Positions 44,388 through 54,210 of a stretch of DNA of 64,000 bases are shown piece by piece. Origin of the DNA: an uncultured Bacteroidia bacterium (GTDB lineage: Bacteria; Bacteroidota; Bacteroidia; Bacteroidales; UBA932); NCBI GenBank assembly GCA_902789395.1, contig CADANY010000005.1, forward strand, positions 124,001-188,000, read 5' to 3'. The number at the start of each line of letters is the position of its first letter. Position 1 is the stretch's first letter. The translations under genes were made by a program, and so were the position numbers. The notes below the pieces were generated by a model. The model searched no databases and had not been told where the DNA came from. It worked only from the letters and a program-made list of their open reading frames with translations.

Positions 44388-47300
44388 TTAGAGACCTATC
44401 TTCAAAGTAAGCGTAAACTGCTTCGGAACAGGGACGGCGACACCGCCGGCATTGAAGAATTCCGGATCCTGACCGTTCAGTTTCTTATCGGCATAGAGCA
44501 GGCAGAGGTTAGTCGCCTGCAGTTTGAGAGAGAGACTGTTCATCCGCATCTTCTTAACGAAGTTCTTCGGAAGATCGTAAGAAAGGGAGACTTCCTTGAG
44601 GCGGACAAAATCACCCTTTGCGATACGCTCGCCTGAATAGTTGTAGGCGTTGTAGGCGTAGCTGAGGTTGCTGTAGTTGTAGGACTGCATGCGGGATGCG
44701 ATGACAGGGATCGTAGTGATATTCTCATCGCCAGGAACCGTCCAGCGGTTCTTATATTCCCTCGGCATGGAAGTCAGGTCGGAATAGCTCGAACGGAAGA
44801 CCTGGTCCAGACGGATGACATTACCGAAGGATCCGGTAATGAACACATTCAGCCTGAGGCCTTTCCACTCAAGGGTATTACCGATGGAACCCACGCCGGT
44901 CGGATCGGCCGTACCCTCATACTGGAGGTACTTGAGCTGCTCCGGATCGGAGAGCTGGAAGTTGATACCGGTTACCGTCACATTGCCGTCCGGACCGTAG
45001 AAGGTCGGAAGACCTTCCTCGTTAAGACCGGCGAACGGAATCGAGAAAATCGAGTGGTTGGTATAACCCTCCTGTGCGAAACCGCTTCCCCTGACAAGGT
45101 CGATGACGCGCATCGTGGTTATCAGCTTGGTAACCATATTGTGGGAGTGAGACCAGATAAAGTTCGTGGTCCACTTGAAGTCCTTCGAACGGATATTCTG
45201 GGTCGTGAGGGAAAGCTCATAACCGCCGGATTTCATCGCTGCGACGTTACCATATTTGGTAACCTCACCGCCAAGACCCATCGTATTCGTGATACCGATG
45301 AGGTCGAAGTTGTTACGCTTGTACCAGTCCGCCACGAAGTTGATCCGGTTGTCCAGGAAACCGAGTTCGACACCGAGGTTGAGCTCATGTTTCTTCTCAA
45401 AGGTCAGGTCCGGATTGGCGAGACGGGCGATCTCGATAGCGGTTTCCATGTCTCCGGCAGCAGGACGCCAGATATTTCCTGCAGAATAGACTGCATTAGA
45501 GTTGGTCACCCAGGACGGTCCGCTTTCCGCAGTCAGGGAATAGGAAGCCTTGAGGGCGGCATGGCTGAGGGTCGGCTGGAGAGGACGCATCCACGGCTCG
45601 TCGGAAACGTTCCAACGTCCGGAAACGTTCCAGGTCGGAAGCCAGCGGGCCGTACGGGAGCGGCCGAGGCGGTTGGATCCTTCGTAACGTACCGTTCCAT
45701 TGAGGCTGTACTTGCCCTTATAAGAGTAGTTGGCCGTGCCGAAGAAAGCGGCCCGACGCTCATGGGTATTGTCCATGGTGTAATAATCGGCACCATTTTC
45801 CGCGTCTTTCTTGAAGACCTTATAGTACCAGCTCGGGACTTCGCCCATGCTGTACTGCATGCCCCAGCCGCGGAACCAGGTTCCGTGACGGTCGTTGGAG
45901 TTGACCTCCATACCGCCGTAGGCACTGACCTGATGCTTGCCGGCGAAGGTGTGGTTATAGTTTCCGGAAAGACGGAAGTCCCAGCCGTTCATCTTGTTGT
46001 CCGTCTTCTGGAAGATACCGCCGTTCGGAAGGACGGACTCCGGAAGGGCATAACGGATATCCGGGTCGGTATACATATAGGAGTTGTTGTCCCGGATCGT
46101 CGTCGTATAGTCAGCCCGGTATGCCATCGCCTGGTTGGAACCGTCCAGGATATAGTGCTCGCGGGAGCTGCCGGAGTACTTGGACGCCACGAGGGCGGAA
46201 AGTTCCAGGTCCTTGAATACCTTCCACTTCAACTCGCCCTGGAACCTCAGGTTCGTAACATCCAGGTCCATATAGTTGTTCTCCAACTCATAGAGAATGT
46301 TGAAGGGAGCGTAGTTACGGGTATAGAAGACTTCCGGATCGAGGGTCCTGGAAGTATTCAGCGCGTAGGAATACGGGTTGATATCGAACGCACGGGTCAC
46401 CTCACCGCTGACGACGTTCGTCGTGCTTCCCAGGGTTCCCGGAGCCCGCTGCTGGCGGTAGGATGCGTTCGCGATCATATTGAGGGAGAGGTTCTCCAGG
46501 AGCTTATAGGTCGCATTGATATTCGCCGTATACCGGCGGACGGAGCTCTGGTCGGTCCATCCCTGGTCGTCCATGACCGACATGGAGGCGTAATAGTTGC
46601 CCCGGTCGGTACCGCCGCTCATGGAGATCGAGTGGTTATGCTGGACGTTATACTTGAAGAGGATATCGAACCAGTCCGTATTGCGGTACTCGGCTGCACG
46701 GAGATAAGCCGCCTTGGCTTCGTTCGTATTGGCGATGGCGAACTGCCCCGTTACCGGATCATAGGTTCCGAGGAGTTCGTACATCTTTCCATAGACACCG
46801 CTTGCCGAAGCATTTGCGGTAGAAGCGTAATTCAGCCATCCCTTCTGTTCCAGTTCCTGATAGATACCCATCTGGTCCTGGGAGTTCATGATGTTGAAGG
46901 TCGAATAGCTCGGCTTGCGGCGGACGGTGTATTCCCCGGTATAGCTGATCGAACTGTGGCCGGTACGGCCCTTCTTCGTCGTGACGACGATGACGCCCGC
47001 CATCGCACGCGCACCATAAATAGAGGTTGCGGAACCGTCCTTGAGGATATCAAAGCTCTCGATATCGTCGGAGTTCAGACCGGCGATAGCCGAGGAAATC
47101 AGCGTATTGGCATCACCTGAGCTAAGGTCTTCCGCATCGATTTCAACGATGTCTTCCATGATGACTCCGTCAACGACCCAGAGCGGTTTCGAGGAACCAT
47201 AGATCGAAGTTGCACCACGGACACGGATCTTCGGAGCGGTACCGAACGTACCGGAAACGTTCTGGACGGAAACACCGGCGACGCGGCCTTCCAGGGAACG

Positions 47301-47726
47301 GGAGATGTCAGCCATACCGCTAATCTTGGTGTCATCGGCATCAAGTTTGACGGCGGAACCGGAGAAGATCCGGCGGTCAACCTGGGTCATACCCGTAACG
47401 ACCGCCTGCTCCAGCATTTCAGAATCCGGATTCAAGACCACATTCACGAAATCCTTTACGGGTACTTTGGCTTCTTCATACCCCATGAAAGTAACGATGA
47501 TGTTCTTGGCTCCGGCGGGCACTTTGTCGAGGACAAAGTTACCGTCGAGGTCTGTGGTCGTTCCGACTTTCTGGTAGCCTTCAGCCATGACGTAGGCGCC
47601 GATGACAGGCTGGTTGTCATCGGATGCGATGACATGGCCCTTCACCGTCCTCGTCTGTGCAAAGGATACCCCTCCGAGAAGGGTCGCAGCGACACAGAGG
47701 ATCAAGGTTAAGAATTTTGAACGCAT
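44388..47726 (-). CDS. SusC-like TonB-dependent outer-membrane receptor
   Basis: This 1112-residue beta-barrel transporter imports a bulky nutrient with TonB energy. After a signal peptide (LILCVAATLLGGVSFAQ) comes the carboxypeptidase-like beta-sandwich (TVKGHVIASDDNQPVIGAYV). The plug follows (SGMADISRSLEGRVAGVSVQ, IRVRGATSIYGSSKPLWVVD), then the barrel, which ends FTLTLKIGL. It is the first gene of a five-gene unit. No anti-sigma factor or hybrid two-component regulator gene lies next to it. Confidence 0.94.
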   Translation of the reverse strand: MRSKFLTLILCVAATLLGGVSFAQTRTVKGHVIASDDNQPVIGAYVMAEGYQKVGTTTDLDGNFVLDKVPAGAKNIIVTFMGYEEAKVPVKDFVNVVLNPDSEMLEQAVVTGMTQVDRRIFSGSAVKLDADDTKISGMADISRSLEGRVAGVSVQNVSGTFGTAPKIRVRGATSIYGSSKPLWVVDGVIMEDIVEIDAEDLSSGDANTLISSAIAGLNSDDIESFDILKDGSATSIYGARAMAGVIVVTTKKGRTGHSSISYTGEYTVRRKPSYSTFNIMNSQDQMGIYQELEQKGWLNYASTANASASGVYGKMYELLGTYDPVTGQFAIANTNEAKAAYLRAAEYRNTDWFDILFKYNVQHNHSISMSGGTDRGNYYASMSVMDDQGWTDQSSVRRYTANINATYKLLENLSLNMIANASYRQQRAPGTLGSTTNVVSGEVTRAFDINPYSYALNTSRTLDPEVFYTRNYAPFNILYELENNYMDLDVTNLRFQGELKWKVFKDLELSALVASKYSGSSREHYILDGSNQAMAYRADYTTTIRDNNSYMYTDPDIRYALPESVLPNGGIFQKTDNKMNGWDFRLSGNYNHTFAGKHQVSAYGGMEVNSNDRHGTWFRGWGMQYSMGEVPSWYYKVFKKDAENGADYYTMDNTHERRAAFFGTANYSYKGKYSLNGTVRYEGSNRLGRSRTARWLPTWNVSGRWNVSDEPWMRPLQPTLSHAALKASYSLTAESGPSWVTNSNAVYSAGNIWRPAAGDMETAIEIARLANPDLTFEKKHELNLGVELGFLDNRINFVADWYKRNNFDLIGITNTMGLGGEVTKYGNVAAMKSGGYELSLTTQNIRSKDFKWTTNFIWSHSHNMVTKLITTMRVIDLVRGSGFAQEGYTNHSIFSIPFAGLNEEGLPTFYGPDGNVTVTGINFQLSDPEQLKYLQYEGTADPTGVGSIGNTLEWKGLRLNVFITGSFGNVIRLDQVFRSSYSDLTSMPREYKNRWTVPGDENITTIPVIASRMQSYNYSNLSYAYNAYNYSGERIAKGDFVRLKEVSLSYDLPKNFVKKMRMNSLSLKLQATNLCLLYADKKLNGQDPEFFNAGGVAVPVPKQFTLTLKIGL

Positions 47727-47805
47727 AAATATTGATATTAATGAAAAATGTCAAAAACAACGATCGATGGGCAAATTCCACCAATGACATATTGTTACAT
47801 TTTCG

Positions 47806-47836
47806 TAAAAGTAAGAAGAAAACACCAAAATCCAAA
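47806..47836 (-). promoter_or_regulatory. Possible promoter of the SusC/SusD locus
   Basis: On the minus strand TTTG (47833-47836) and TACTTTTA (47806-47813) are 19 nt apart, one base off TTTG-N19-TAnnTTTG. The leader to the susC ATG would be about 75 nt. Confidence 0.45.
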
Positions 47837-47877
47837 TACTTTTAGGGAAAAAGTGCACAAAATTTGTATTCTTTTTG

Positions 47878-47898
47878 TAACTTTGGAATAAAAGGAGG
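47878..47898 (+). promoter_or_regulatory. -7 box and strong Shine-Dalgarno of the 47908 gene
   Basis: TAACTTTG (47878-47885) matches TAnnTTTG. No upstream TTTG is found at the right distance. AAAGGAGG (47891-47898) lies 9 nt before the ATG and is a near-perfect Shine-Dalgarno sequence, uncommon in this phylum, where most genes lack one. Confidence 0.5.
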
Positions 47899-47907
47899 AC
47901 CGAAAAT

Positions 47908-48753
47908 ATGAAAAAATTTCTTCTCATATTGTCATGCTTCTGTCTGATGGGCGTCTACGCTTTCGGACAGGGCCAGATTACAACCCGCAAATACCGTCTG
48001 TCCGATTTTTCTGACAAAATCACGAAAGTCGTCCTCAGCGGCAATGAGATGTCCGACGGAGGACTCCGACAGGCCGTCATGGACCGCTGGACCCTCTCCC
48101 CCTTCGAATTCTGCACCGTAAACGATTTCCAGAAACTGATGAAATCCTCTGACTTCTACTTCCTTATGATTTCGGAAGGAAAGGACGGAGAAGGAGATGG
48201 AGCCGGAATCCGTTTCCTCTCTCTCTTCAAGGGCGGAGGAGCCGACCTCAACAGCCTCATGCAAGTCATTTCCATCCCGATCGGCAATACCGGCGGCATT
48301 TCCGGCCGCGAGCTGGTCTTCCTTCCGGCTTTTATCGATATCATGCAGGGATATACCCGCGAAGCGATGGAGAAGGAAATCAACGGATATACCAGCCTGA
48401 CCCGCTACAATGCCAATTACCGTAAAGACGGTAAAATCAAGCGGATTCTTTTTGCGGAAGATGATATCGCAGCTGCGGTGAACGAACCTTTCCGGGCTAA
48501 GAATATGGATTCGGACATGATCATCCTTTCCTCTGACGAAGCCGATAAGGCTTTCCTCGAAGGGTCGTTCAATACCCTCGTCAGCTATACCGTATTTCCG
48601 GAAGAGCCGGAGGAAGGATCCGTCGGCTATCTGATGCTCGTCGAGGCGGATACCCACACGTTGTATTATTTTAAGAAACAGAAGGTCTCCAGGGCAGAGA
48701 CGGCGGGCTTCCTTCCGGCCGATATCAAAACGCTCGGGAGAGGACGCAAATGA
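47908..48753 (+). CDS. Exported hypothetical protein
   Basis: I do not recognise this 281-residue protein. It has a signal peptide (MKKFLLILSCFCLMGVYAFGQ) and no lipobox. The mature part is mixed alpha/beta with no cysteine pairs beyond CTVNDF and no clear catalytic motif. The start is supported by a strong Shine-Dalgarno sequence. Its stop codon overlaps the M16 peptidase start as ATGA, so the two are likely made together. A periplasmic role is inferred. Confidence 0.7.
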   Translation: MKKFLLILSCFCLMGVYAFGQGQITTRKYRLSDFSDKITKVVLSGNEMSDGGLRQAVMDRWTLSPFEFCTVNDFQKLMKSSDFYFLMISEGKDGEGDGAGIRFLSLFKGGGADLNSLMQVISIPIGNTGGISGRELVFLPAFIDIMQGYTREAMEKEINGYTSLTRYNANYRKDGKIKRILFAEDDIAAAVNEPFRAKNMDSDMIILSSDEADKAFLEGSFNTLVSYTVFPEEPEEGSVGYLMLVEADTHTLYYFKKQKVSRAETAGFLPADIKTLGRGRK

Positions 48754-49979
48754 TTACAGGACAGACAAAAGAAGGCGTTCGATATGCCGTCCGGCAAGGA
48801 GGCCGGGCGGCTGCTTATTGTGCCCTGAGCATCCGGTGCGGGACCCGGGACGAAGCGGGGTATCCATCCGGTATCGCCCACTTTACAGAACACACCGTCT
48901 TCCGCGGCACCCGGCATAAATCAGCCTCGCAGATCAACAGCTGCCTGGACCGGCTCGGCGGCGAACTCAATGCCTATACGACCAAGGAAGAAATCGTCAT
49001 CCATGCGACCGTGCTGAAGGAAGACCTCCGGAAAGCAATGGACCTGCTGCTGGAACTGGCGACAACCCCGACCTTCCCGGAAGAGGAAATCGAGACGGAA
49101 CGGGGTGTCGTTCTGGAAGAAATCATCTCTTACAAAGACAGCCCCTCCGATGATATTTACGACCGCTTCGAAGAGGCCCTGTTTGCGGGCCATCCGCTCG
49201 GAACGCCGATTCTCGGGACTCTGAAATCCGTCAAGAAGATCAGCACAGATGACTTGAAATCATTTGTCAAAGAGCACTTTATCCCTTCTTCGATGGTTCT
49301 TTCCGTCGTTTCTCCGATGCCGGAAGAGAAAGTTGAAAGGGAGATCCGCCGGTGCACGGAACGGTGGTTTCCGGGAGTGGAAGGCGCGCCTCTGGAAGAG
49401 AGGGAAAGCATCCCGGCGCCGGACGTCTTTTTCGACAAAAGCATCGAGAAGAGAAACCATGAGACCAACGCCGTCATCGGAGGCCTCGCTCCCTCCCTGT
49501 ATGGAGAGAAAGAACGGATGGCGGCTATCCTCCTGGCAAACCTTCTCGGAGGGCCCGCCTCGAATTCCATGCTGGGTCAGGTGCTCCGAGAGAAGAACGG
49601 CTGGGTCTATGGGGTAGAATGCAGCTATACGCAATACGCCGACACGGGGATCATGGCCATTACCTTCGGGTGCGACCGGCCGAATCTCGAACGCTGCCTC
49701 GCCGAAACCGACAGGATCCTCCGCAAGGTCCGCACGGATCTTCTCGGCCCCCGCAAACTCAAGGAAGCCAAGAAACAGCTCCTTGGCCAGCTCGCCATCA
49801 GTTCCGAAAGCGGCGAGACCCAGTGCCTGTCGATAGGGAAAAGCCTTCTTTCTTTCGGACGGGTCCTATCTGCCGAAGAAAGCCGTCAGGCCATTGAGAG
49901 CATAACAGCCGAAGACCTCCGGGAGGCCGCCCGCAAGATTTTCCCGGAAGGAAAAGTCTGCCGTCTGATCTATAAATAA
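48750..49979 (+). CDS. M16 family zinc peptidase
   Basis: This 409-residue single-unit peptidase of the insulinase/mitochondrial-processing type is inferred to degrade or process peptides. The inverted zinc motif HxxEH is HFTEH (about residues 48-52), and the third ligand lies in ETERGVVLEEI, about 75 residues later. The C-terminal inactive-like domain contains the usual R/Y pair region (REKNGWVYGVECSY). No signal peptide is visible, so it is probably cytosolic. The O-methyltransferase gene begins 2 nt after its stop codon. Confidence 0.9.
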   Translation: MITGQTKEGVRYAVRQGGRAAAYCALSIRCGTRDEAGYPSGIAHFTEHTVFRGTRHKSASQINSCLDRLGGELNAYTTKEEIVIHATVLKEDLRKAMDLLLELATTPTFPEEEIETERGVVLEEIISYKDSPSDDIYDRFEEALFAGHPLGTPILGTLKSVKKISTDDLKSFVKEHFIPSSMVLSVVSPMPEEKVEREIRRCTERWFPGVEGAPLEERESIPAPDVFFDKSIEKRNHETNAVIGGLAPSLYGEKERMAAILLANLLGGPASNSMLGQVLREKNGWVYGVECSYTQYADTGIMAITFGCDRPNLERCLAETDRILRKVRTDLLGPRKLKEAKKQLLGQLAISSESGETQCLSIGKSLLSFGRVLSAEESRQAIESITAEDLREAARKIFPEGKVCRLIYK

Positions 49980-49981
49980 TT

Positions 49982-50620
49982 ATGGAAACGCCTGAGAACC
50001 AATATATCCTATCGCATAGCACCCCTGAAGAAGAGGCGCTTCGATGGATTACGCGCCAGACCCATATCCGAACCCACTATCCGAGGATGCTTTCCGGTCC
50101 CGTCCAGGGCCGCCTGCTCCGGATGCTGACCGAACTGACCGGGGCGAAACGCGTCCTGGATATCGGGACCTTTACCGGTTATTCCGCCGTTTGCCTGGCC
50201 CTTGGGCTTTCCGAAGGAGGCCATGTCGACACCCTGGAAAACAATGACGAACTGGAAGATCTGATACGGGAAGGATTCGACCGGGCCGGAGTCACCGGCC
50301 GGATCAGCCTCCATATCGGCAATGCCCTCGATCTCCTTGATAGGCTCTCCGGGGAAGATCCTTATGATCTCGTCTTCATCGATGCCGACAAACGGGAATA
50401 CCCGGAATACTATGCAAAAGTTTTTCCCCTCGTCCGCCCCGGCGGACTGATCCTCGCGGACGATGTGCTATGGGACGGGAAACCCTACGCAGAGACGGTC
50501 CCGGAGGATGCGCAGACCCGGGGTATCTGCCGTTTCAACGAGCTCGTTGCTGCAGACCCCCGGGTCGAAACGGTTCTTCTTCCGCTCCGTCACGGACTCT
50601 CCCTTATCCGGAAGAAATAA
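49982..50620 (+). CDS. Class I SAM-dependent O-methyltransferase
   Basis: This 212-residue enzyme resembles the caffeoyl-CoA and catechol O-methyltransferase family (methyltransferase 3). SAM motif I is VLDIGTFTGYSAVCLALGL, and the metal-site Asp motif is LVFIDADKREYPEYY. Motif ILADDVLW with the second Asp pair follows. The acceptor is unknown; bacterial members act on catechols or small phenols. Its stop codon directly abuts that of the convergent GH109-like gene, with no space for a terminator between them. Confidence 0.9.
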   Translation: METPENQYILSHSTPEEEALRWITRQTHIRTHYPRMLSGPVQGRLLRMLTELTGAKRVLDIGTFTGYSAVCLALGLSEGGHVDTLENNDELEDLIREGFDRAGVTGRISLHIGNALDLLDRLSGEDPYDLVFIDADKREYPEYYAKVFPLVRPGGLILADDVLWDGKPYAETVPEDAQTRGICRFNELVAADPRVETVLLPLRHGLSLIRKK

Positions 50621-52003
50621 CTATTTGGCAAAAGCGTAGCGGAATCCGTCAACCTTGTTCCAGGCGCCCCGGGTAAAATCCGGGAAAGCGACCGGAGCCG
50701 AACCATGTTCGAGAGAAAGGCGGCCGAGCGCTCCGATGCAGGACCATTCCGCCAGGTCATACACATCGATATCGAGCGGGAGTCCGTTGTTCAGGCAGTA
50801 CATCAGGCGATAATCCATGATAAAGTCCATGCCGCCGTGACCGCCGACTTCCTTGGCAAGCGTCGTCAGTTCTTCATTGAGGATCGGATTCGGGAACTTG
50901 GCAACCAGGGCGTCCAGCTGTTCCGGTTTCATCGGACGGTGGGCATTCAGGTTATCGATGTCCGGAACGCCTTCCGGTGCGGATGACGGGCGCAGAAGGA
51001 CCTGCTGCACAGGATATTTCGAAGCATAACCCTCTGTTCCCGTCAGCTGGTACATCCGGCTGTACGGACGCGGGGTCATGACATTGTGCTCTACGAGAAT
51101 GCTCTTTCCCTTTTCGGTCCGGATCATCGTCGTCGTCACATCCCCGTCGACGAACGTCTCCGACGGAAGCCCGCGGTCGGCCATGTGCTTTTTCCCATTG
51201 AAAGAATCCGTGTCCATCGCAACCAGGGATTTCATCCGGTCGCCGCGGTGGATGTTCAGAACCTGGCAGACGGGTCCGAGTCCATGGGAAGCATAGAGAT
51301 CGCCCCGGTACTTGCTGTTGAAATCCAGACGCCAGTTCTTCCAGTACGCATCCCAGAATTCGTCCAGGTTGTGGAGATAGGCTCCTTCGGCATGGATGAC
51401 CTCGCCGAAAACTCCGGCCTGCGAGAGCGCGAGCATTTTCAGTTCAAAGAAATCATAGCAGCAATTCTCAAGGATCATGCAGTGGCGCCGGGTCTGTTCC
51501 GACTTGTCGACCAGGGCCCAGCACTCTTCCAGGGTCATCGCAGAGGGGACTTCGATGGCGACATGCTTTCCGTGTTCCATGGCGCACATGGCAACCGGGA
51601 AATGATGCAGCCAGTCCGTACAGATATAGACCAGATCGACGGCAGGATCCGCACACAGTTCCTCATAAGACTTTTCCTCGCCGGAATAGCCTTTGGCGGG
51701 AAGCCCCTTTTCTTCCAGATACGAAAGGCTCCTCACGGCACGGTCTGTCTCGACGTCGCAGACAGCGGCGACGTGGCACCCGGGGACAAAGGTCAGGCGC
51801 TCTACGGCATCGGAACCTCGCATCCCGAGACCCACGACCCCGACCCCCACGTCAGCGATCGGGTCAGCGGCGAACTGTAACATATCCGTCTGCCCGGCCG
51901 CCCTTGCGGGGACAGGCGTCTCAATCAAAGTATCCTGCTTTCTTCCACAAGAGAGGAGAAGAAGGAAAGATACTGCGACAAGAGTAAGAATCCGACGTTC
52001 CAT
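50621..52003 (-). CDS. Gfo/Idh/MocA family lipoprotein, GH109-like glycosidase
   Basis: This 460-residue protein has a signal with lipobox (LLLLSC, cysteine near residue 19) and then a Rossmann NAD-binding domain with GVGVVGLGMRGSDAVE. HVAIEVPSAMTLEECW and LYASHGLGPVCQVLNIHRGD match GH109, a family that uses NAD in an oxidation-elimination route. Known activity is alpha-N-acetylgalactosaminidase. GH109 enzymes often have a Tat signal; this one looks like a Sec-exported lipoprotein, which raises the question of how NAD is bound. It begins 11 nt after metG. Confidence 0.75.
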   Translation of the reverse strand: MERRILTLVAVSFLLLLSCGRKQDTLIETPVPARAAGQTDMLQFAADPIADVGVGVVGLGMRGSDAVERLTFVPGCHVAAVCDVETDRAVRSLSYLEEKGLPAKGYSGEEKSYEELCADPAVDLVYICTDWLHHFPVAMCAMEHGKHVAIEVPSAMTLEECWALVDKSEQTRRHCMILENCCYDFFELKMLALSQAGVFGEVIHAEGAYLHNLDEFWDAYWKNWRLDFNSKYRGDLYASHGLGPVCQVLNIHRGDRMKSLVAMDTDSFNGKKHMADRGLPSETFVDGDVTTTMIRTEKGKSILVEHNVMTPRPYSRMYQLTGTEGYASKYPVQQVLLRPSSAPEGVPDIDNLNAHRPMKPEQLDALVAKFPNPILNEELTTLAKEVGGHGGMDFIMDYRLMYCLNNGLPLDIDVYDLAEWSCIGALGRLSLEHGSAPVAFPDFTRGAWNKVDGFRYAFAK

Positions 52004-52014
52004 ATCTATGACAA

Positions 52015-54207
52015 TTAATTGATAACGGCTCCGTTGACAAGGGCTTCCTGCGGGGTAATGAACCGCATCTTCCCGTCTCCCTGTTTAGCCATCAGGATCA
52101 TTCCCTTCGACTCGATTCCACGGATTTTCCGGGGAGCCAGATTCGCCAGGATGCAGATCTGCTTGCCAACCATTTCTTCAGGAGTATAATATTCCGCGAT
52201 ACCGGACACGATCGTACGCTGGTCGATCCCCGTATCGATCGTCAGTTTCAGGAGTTTATCCGTCTTAGGGACCCGTTCGGCTTCGAGGACGGTCGCCGTC
52301 CGGATATCCATCCGGGCGAAATCGTCATACTGGATCTCTTCCTTCTGCGGCTCAATCGTCCGGGCTTTCTCCTCAGCCAGTTTGGCAGCTTCGGCGGCCT
52401 CCCGCTCTGCCTTGATTGTATTCAGACGGGCGATCTGGGCCTCCACGACATCATCTTCGATCTTTTGGAACAGCAGTTCCGCTTCCCCAAGCTTATGCCC
52501 GGGAGCAAGGATTTCGCTCTCGCCGAGCTGATTCCAGGTCAGAAGGGGCAGGCCGGGGACAATCAGCATTTTACCCTTCCTGCGGGTATGGAGGGCGGCC
52601 CCTTCCCCTTCCGTAAAGAAATTCTCCGTCGGACGTCCCTCACCCGCACGGTAGTCCATCCCTGCATCAAGGGCGACACGGAGGATGCCGCGAAGCTTCT
52701 CTGCGGAGAACGGGGTAAAGGGCTCGAAAGCGATGGCCAGATCCGCGCAGATCTGGAGGCAGGTATACAGGATCGAAGCCGTCCGGTCCATGTCTGTCTT
52801 CGCGACCTTCCAAGGTTCGGCATCGGAGATATACTTATTGCCTATGCGGGCGATATTCATCGCCTCTTTCAACGCCTCTCTGAAGTGATAGGTCTCAATA
52901 TACTTTTCCAGGGCCTCCTTGCAGGGAATGATCGACGCAAGCGTCTCTGCATCAATCGGTTCCGGTTTCAGATTCTGCGGAACGGCTCCTCCGAAATACT
53001 TGTGTGTCAGGACGACGGCACGGTTGACGAAATTGCCGAAAACGGCGACGAGTTCGGAATTGTTCCGCTGCTGGAAGTCTTTCCAGGTAAAGTCATTGTC
53101 CTTCGTCTCCGGAGCATTGGCGGTCAGGACATAGCGGAGCACATCTTCCTTTCCCGGGAAGTCGCGCAGGTATTCATCGACCCATACGGCCCATCCGCGG
53201 GAGGTCGAAATCTTGTCCCCCTCAAGATTCAGGAATTCATTGGAAGGTACATTATCCGGAAGAACATAGTCTCCATAGGCCTTCATCATGGACGGGAAGA
53301 CAATACAATGGAAAACGATGTTGTCCTTTCCGATAAAATGGACAAGGCGCGTATCTTCCGACTTCCACCATTTCTCCCAACTCTCCGGAAGAAGCTCCTT
53401 GGTATTGGAAATATACCCGATTGGGGCGTCGAACCAGACATAAAGGACTTTCCCTTCCGCGCCTTCAACAGGAACGGGAACACCCCAGTCAAGGTCGCGG
53501 CTGACGGCCCTCGGCTGCAGACCTCCGTCCAGCCAGCTCTTGCACTGGCCGTAGACGTTGCTTTTCCACTCTTTATGCTGCTCGAGGATCCAATCCCGGA
53601 GCCAGGGTTCATACTGGTCCAGCGGAAGGTACCAGTGCATGGTCTTTCTCTTTTCAAGGGCACCGCCGCTTAGGCGGGACCGCGGATCGATCAGTTCCTC
53701 CGGGCTGAGGGTACTGCCGCATTTCTCGCACTGGTCTCCATAGGCATGGGGGTTGCCGCATTTCGGACAGGTTCCTTCTATATACCGGTCTGCGAGGAAG
53801 GTCCCCGCCTCTACGTCATAGTATTGCTCGCTCTCGCGGGTGATGAACTTTCCCTCGTCATAGAGCTTACGGAAGAACTCCGAGGCGTTCTCGTCATGGA
53901 CCCGGGACGTCGTACGGGAATAGATATCGAAATTGATCCCCAGTCCCGCGAAGGCATCCTTCATGATTTTGTGATACTTGTCGACGATATCCTGTGGGCT
54001 GACGCCCTGCTCACGGGCTTTGATGGTAATCGGCACCCCATGCTCATCCGAACCGCAGACGAACACGACATCTTCACCCCGGAGCCGGAGGTACCGGACG
54101 AAAATATCGCCGGGGATATAGGCGCCGGCCAGGTGGCCGATATGGACCGGGCCGTTCGCGTACGGAAGGGCGCAGGTCACGAGGGTTCTCTTGAATTTCT
54201 TTTCCAT
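52015..54207 (-). CDS. metG: Methionyl-tRNA synthetase
   Basis: This class I synthetase of 730 residues charges tRNA-Met. The HIGH motif is HIGH in [18 protein letters not shown]. The zinc-binding knuckle is [18 protein letters not shown], and the KMSKS motif is KISTSR. A C-terminal tRNA-binding EMAPII-like domain covers the last ~110 residues ([18 protein letters not shown]). It starts 3 nt after dnaG ends. Confidence 0.96.
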   Translation of the reverse strand: MEKKFKRTLVTCALPYANGPVHIGHLAGAYIPGDIFVRYLRLRGEDVVFVCGSDEHGVPITIKAREQGVSPQDIVDKYHKIMKDAFAGLGINFDIYSRTTSRVHDENASEFFRKLYDEGKFITRESEQYYDVEAGTFLADRYIEGTCPKCGNPHAYGDQCEKCGSTLSPEELIDPRSRLSGGALEKRKTMHWYLPLDQYEPWLRDWILEQHKEWKSNVYGQCKSWLDGGLQPRAVSRDLDWGVPVPVEGAEGKVLYVWFDAPIGYISNTKELLPESWEKWWKSEDTRLVHFIGKDNIVFHCIVFPSMMKAYGDYVLPDNVPSNEFLNLEGDKISTSRGWAVWVDEYLRDFPGKEDVLRYVLTANAPETKDNDFTWKDFQQRNNSELVAVFGNFVNRAVVLTHKYFGGAVPQNLKPEPIDAETLASIIPCKEALEKYIETYHFREALKEAMNIARIGNKYISDAEPWKVAKTDMDRTASILYTCLQICADLAIAFEPFTPFSAEKLRGILRVALDAGMDYRAGEGRPTENFFTEGEGAALHTRRKGKMLIVPGLPLLTWNQLGESEILAPGHKLGEAELLFQKIEDDVVEAQIARLNTIKAEREAAEAAKLAEEKARTIEPQKEEIQYDDFARMDIRTATVLEAERVPKTDKLLKLTIDTGIDQRTIVSGIAEYYTPEEMVGKQICILANLAPRKIRGIESKGMILMAKQGDGKMRFITPQEALVNGAVIN

Positions 54208-54210
54208 ATT

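Noticed and set aside
45054-47120. Long plus-strand open frame (about 688 codons) across the SusC-like gene
   Set aside because: It is the antisense shadow of a full-length TonB-dependent receptor. No domain or signal is visible.
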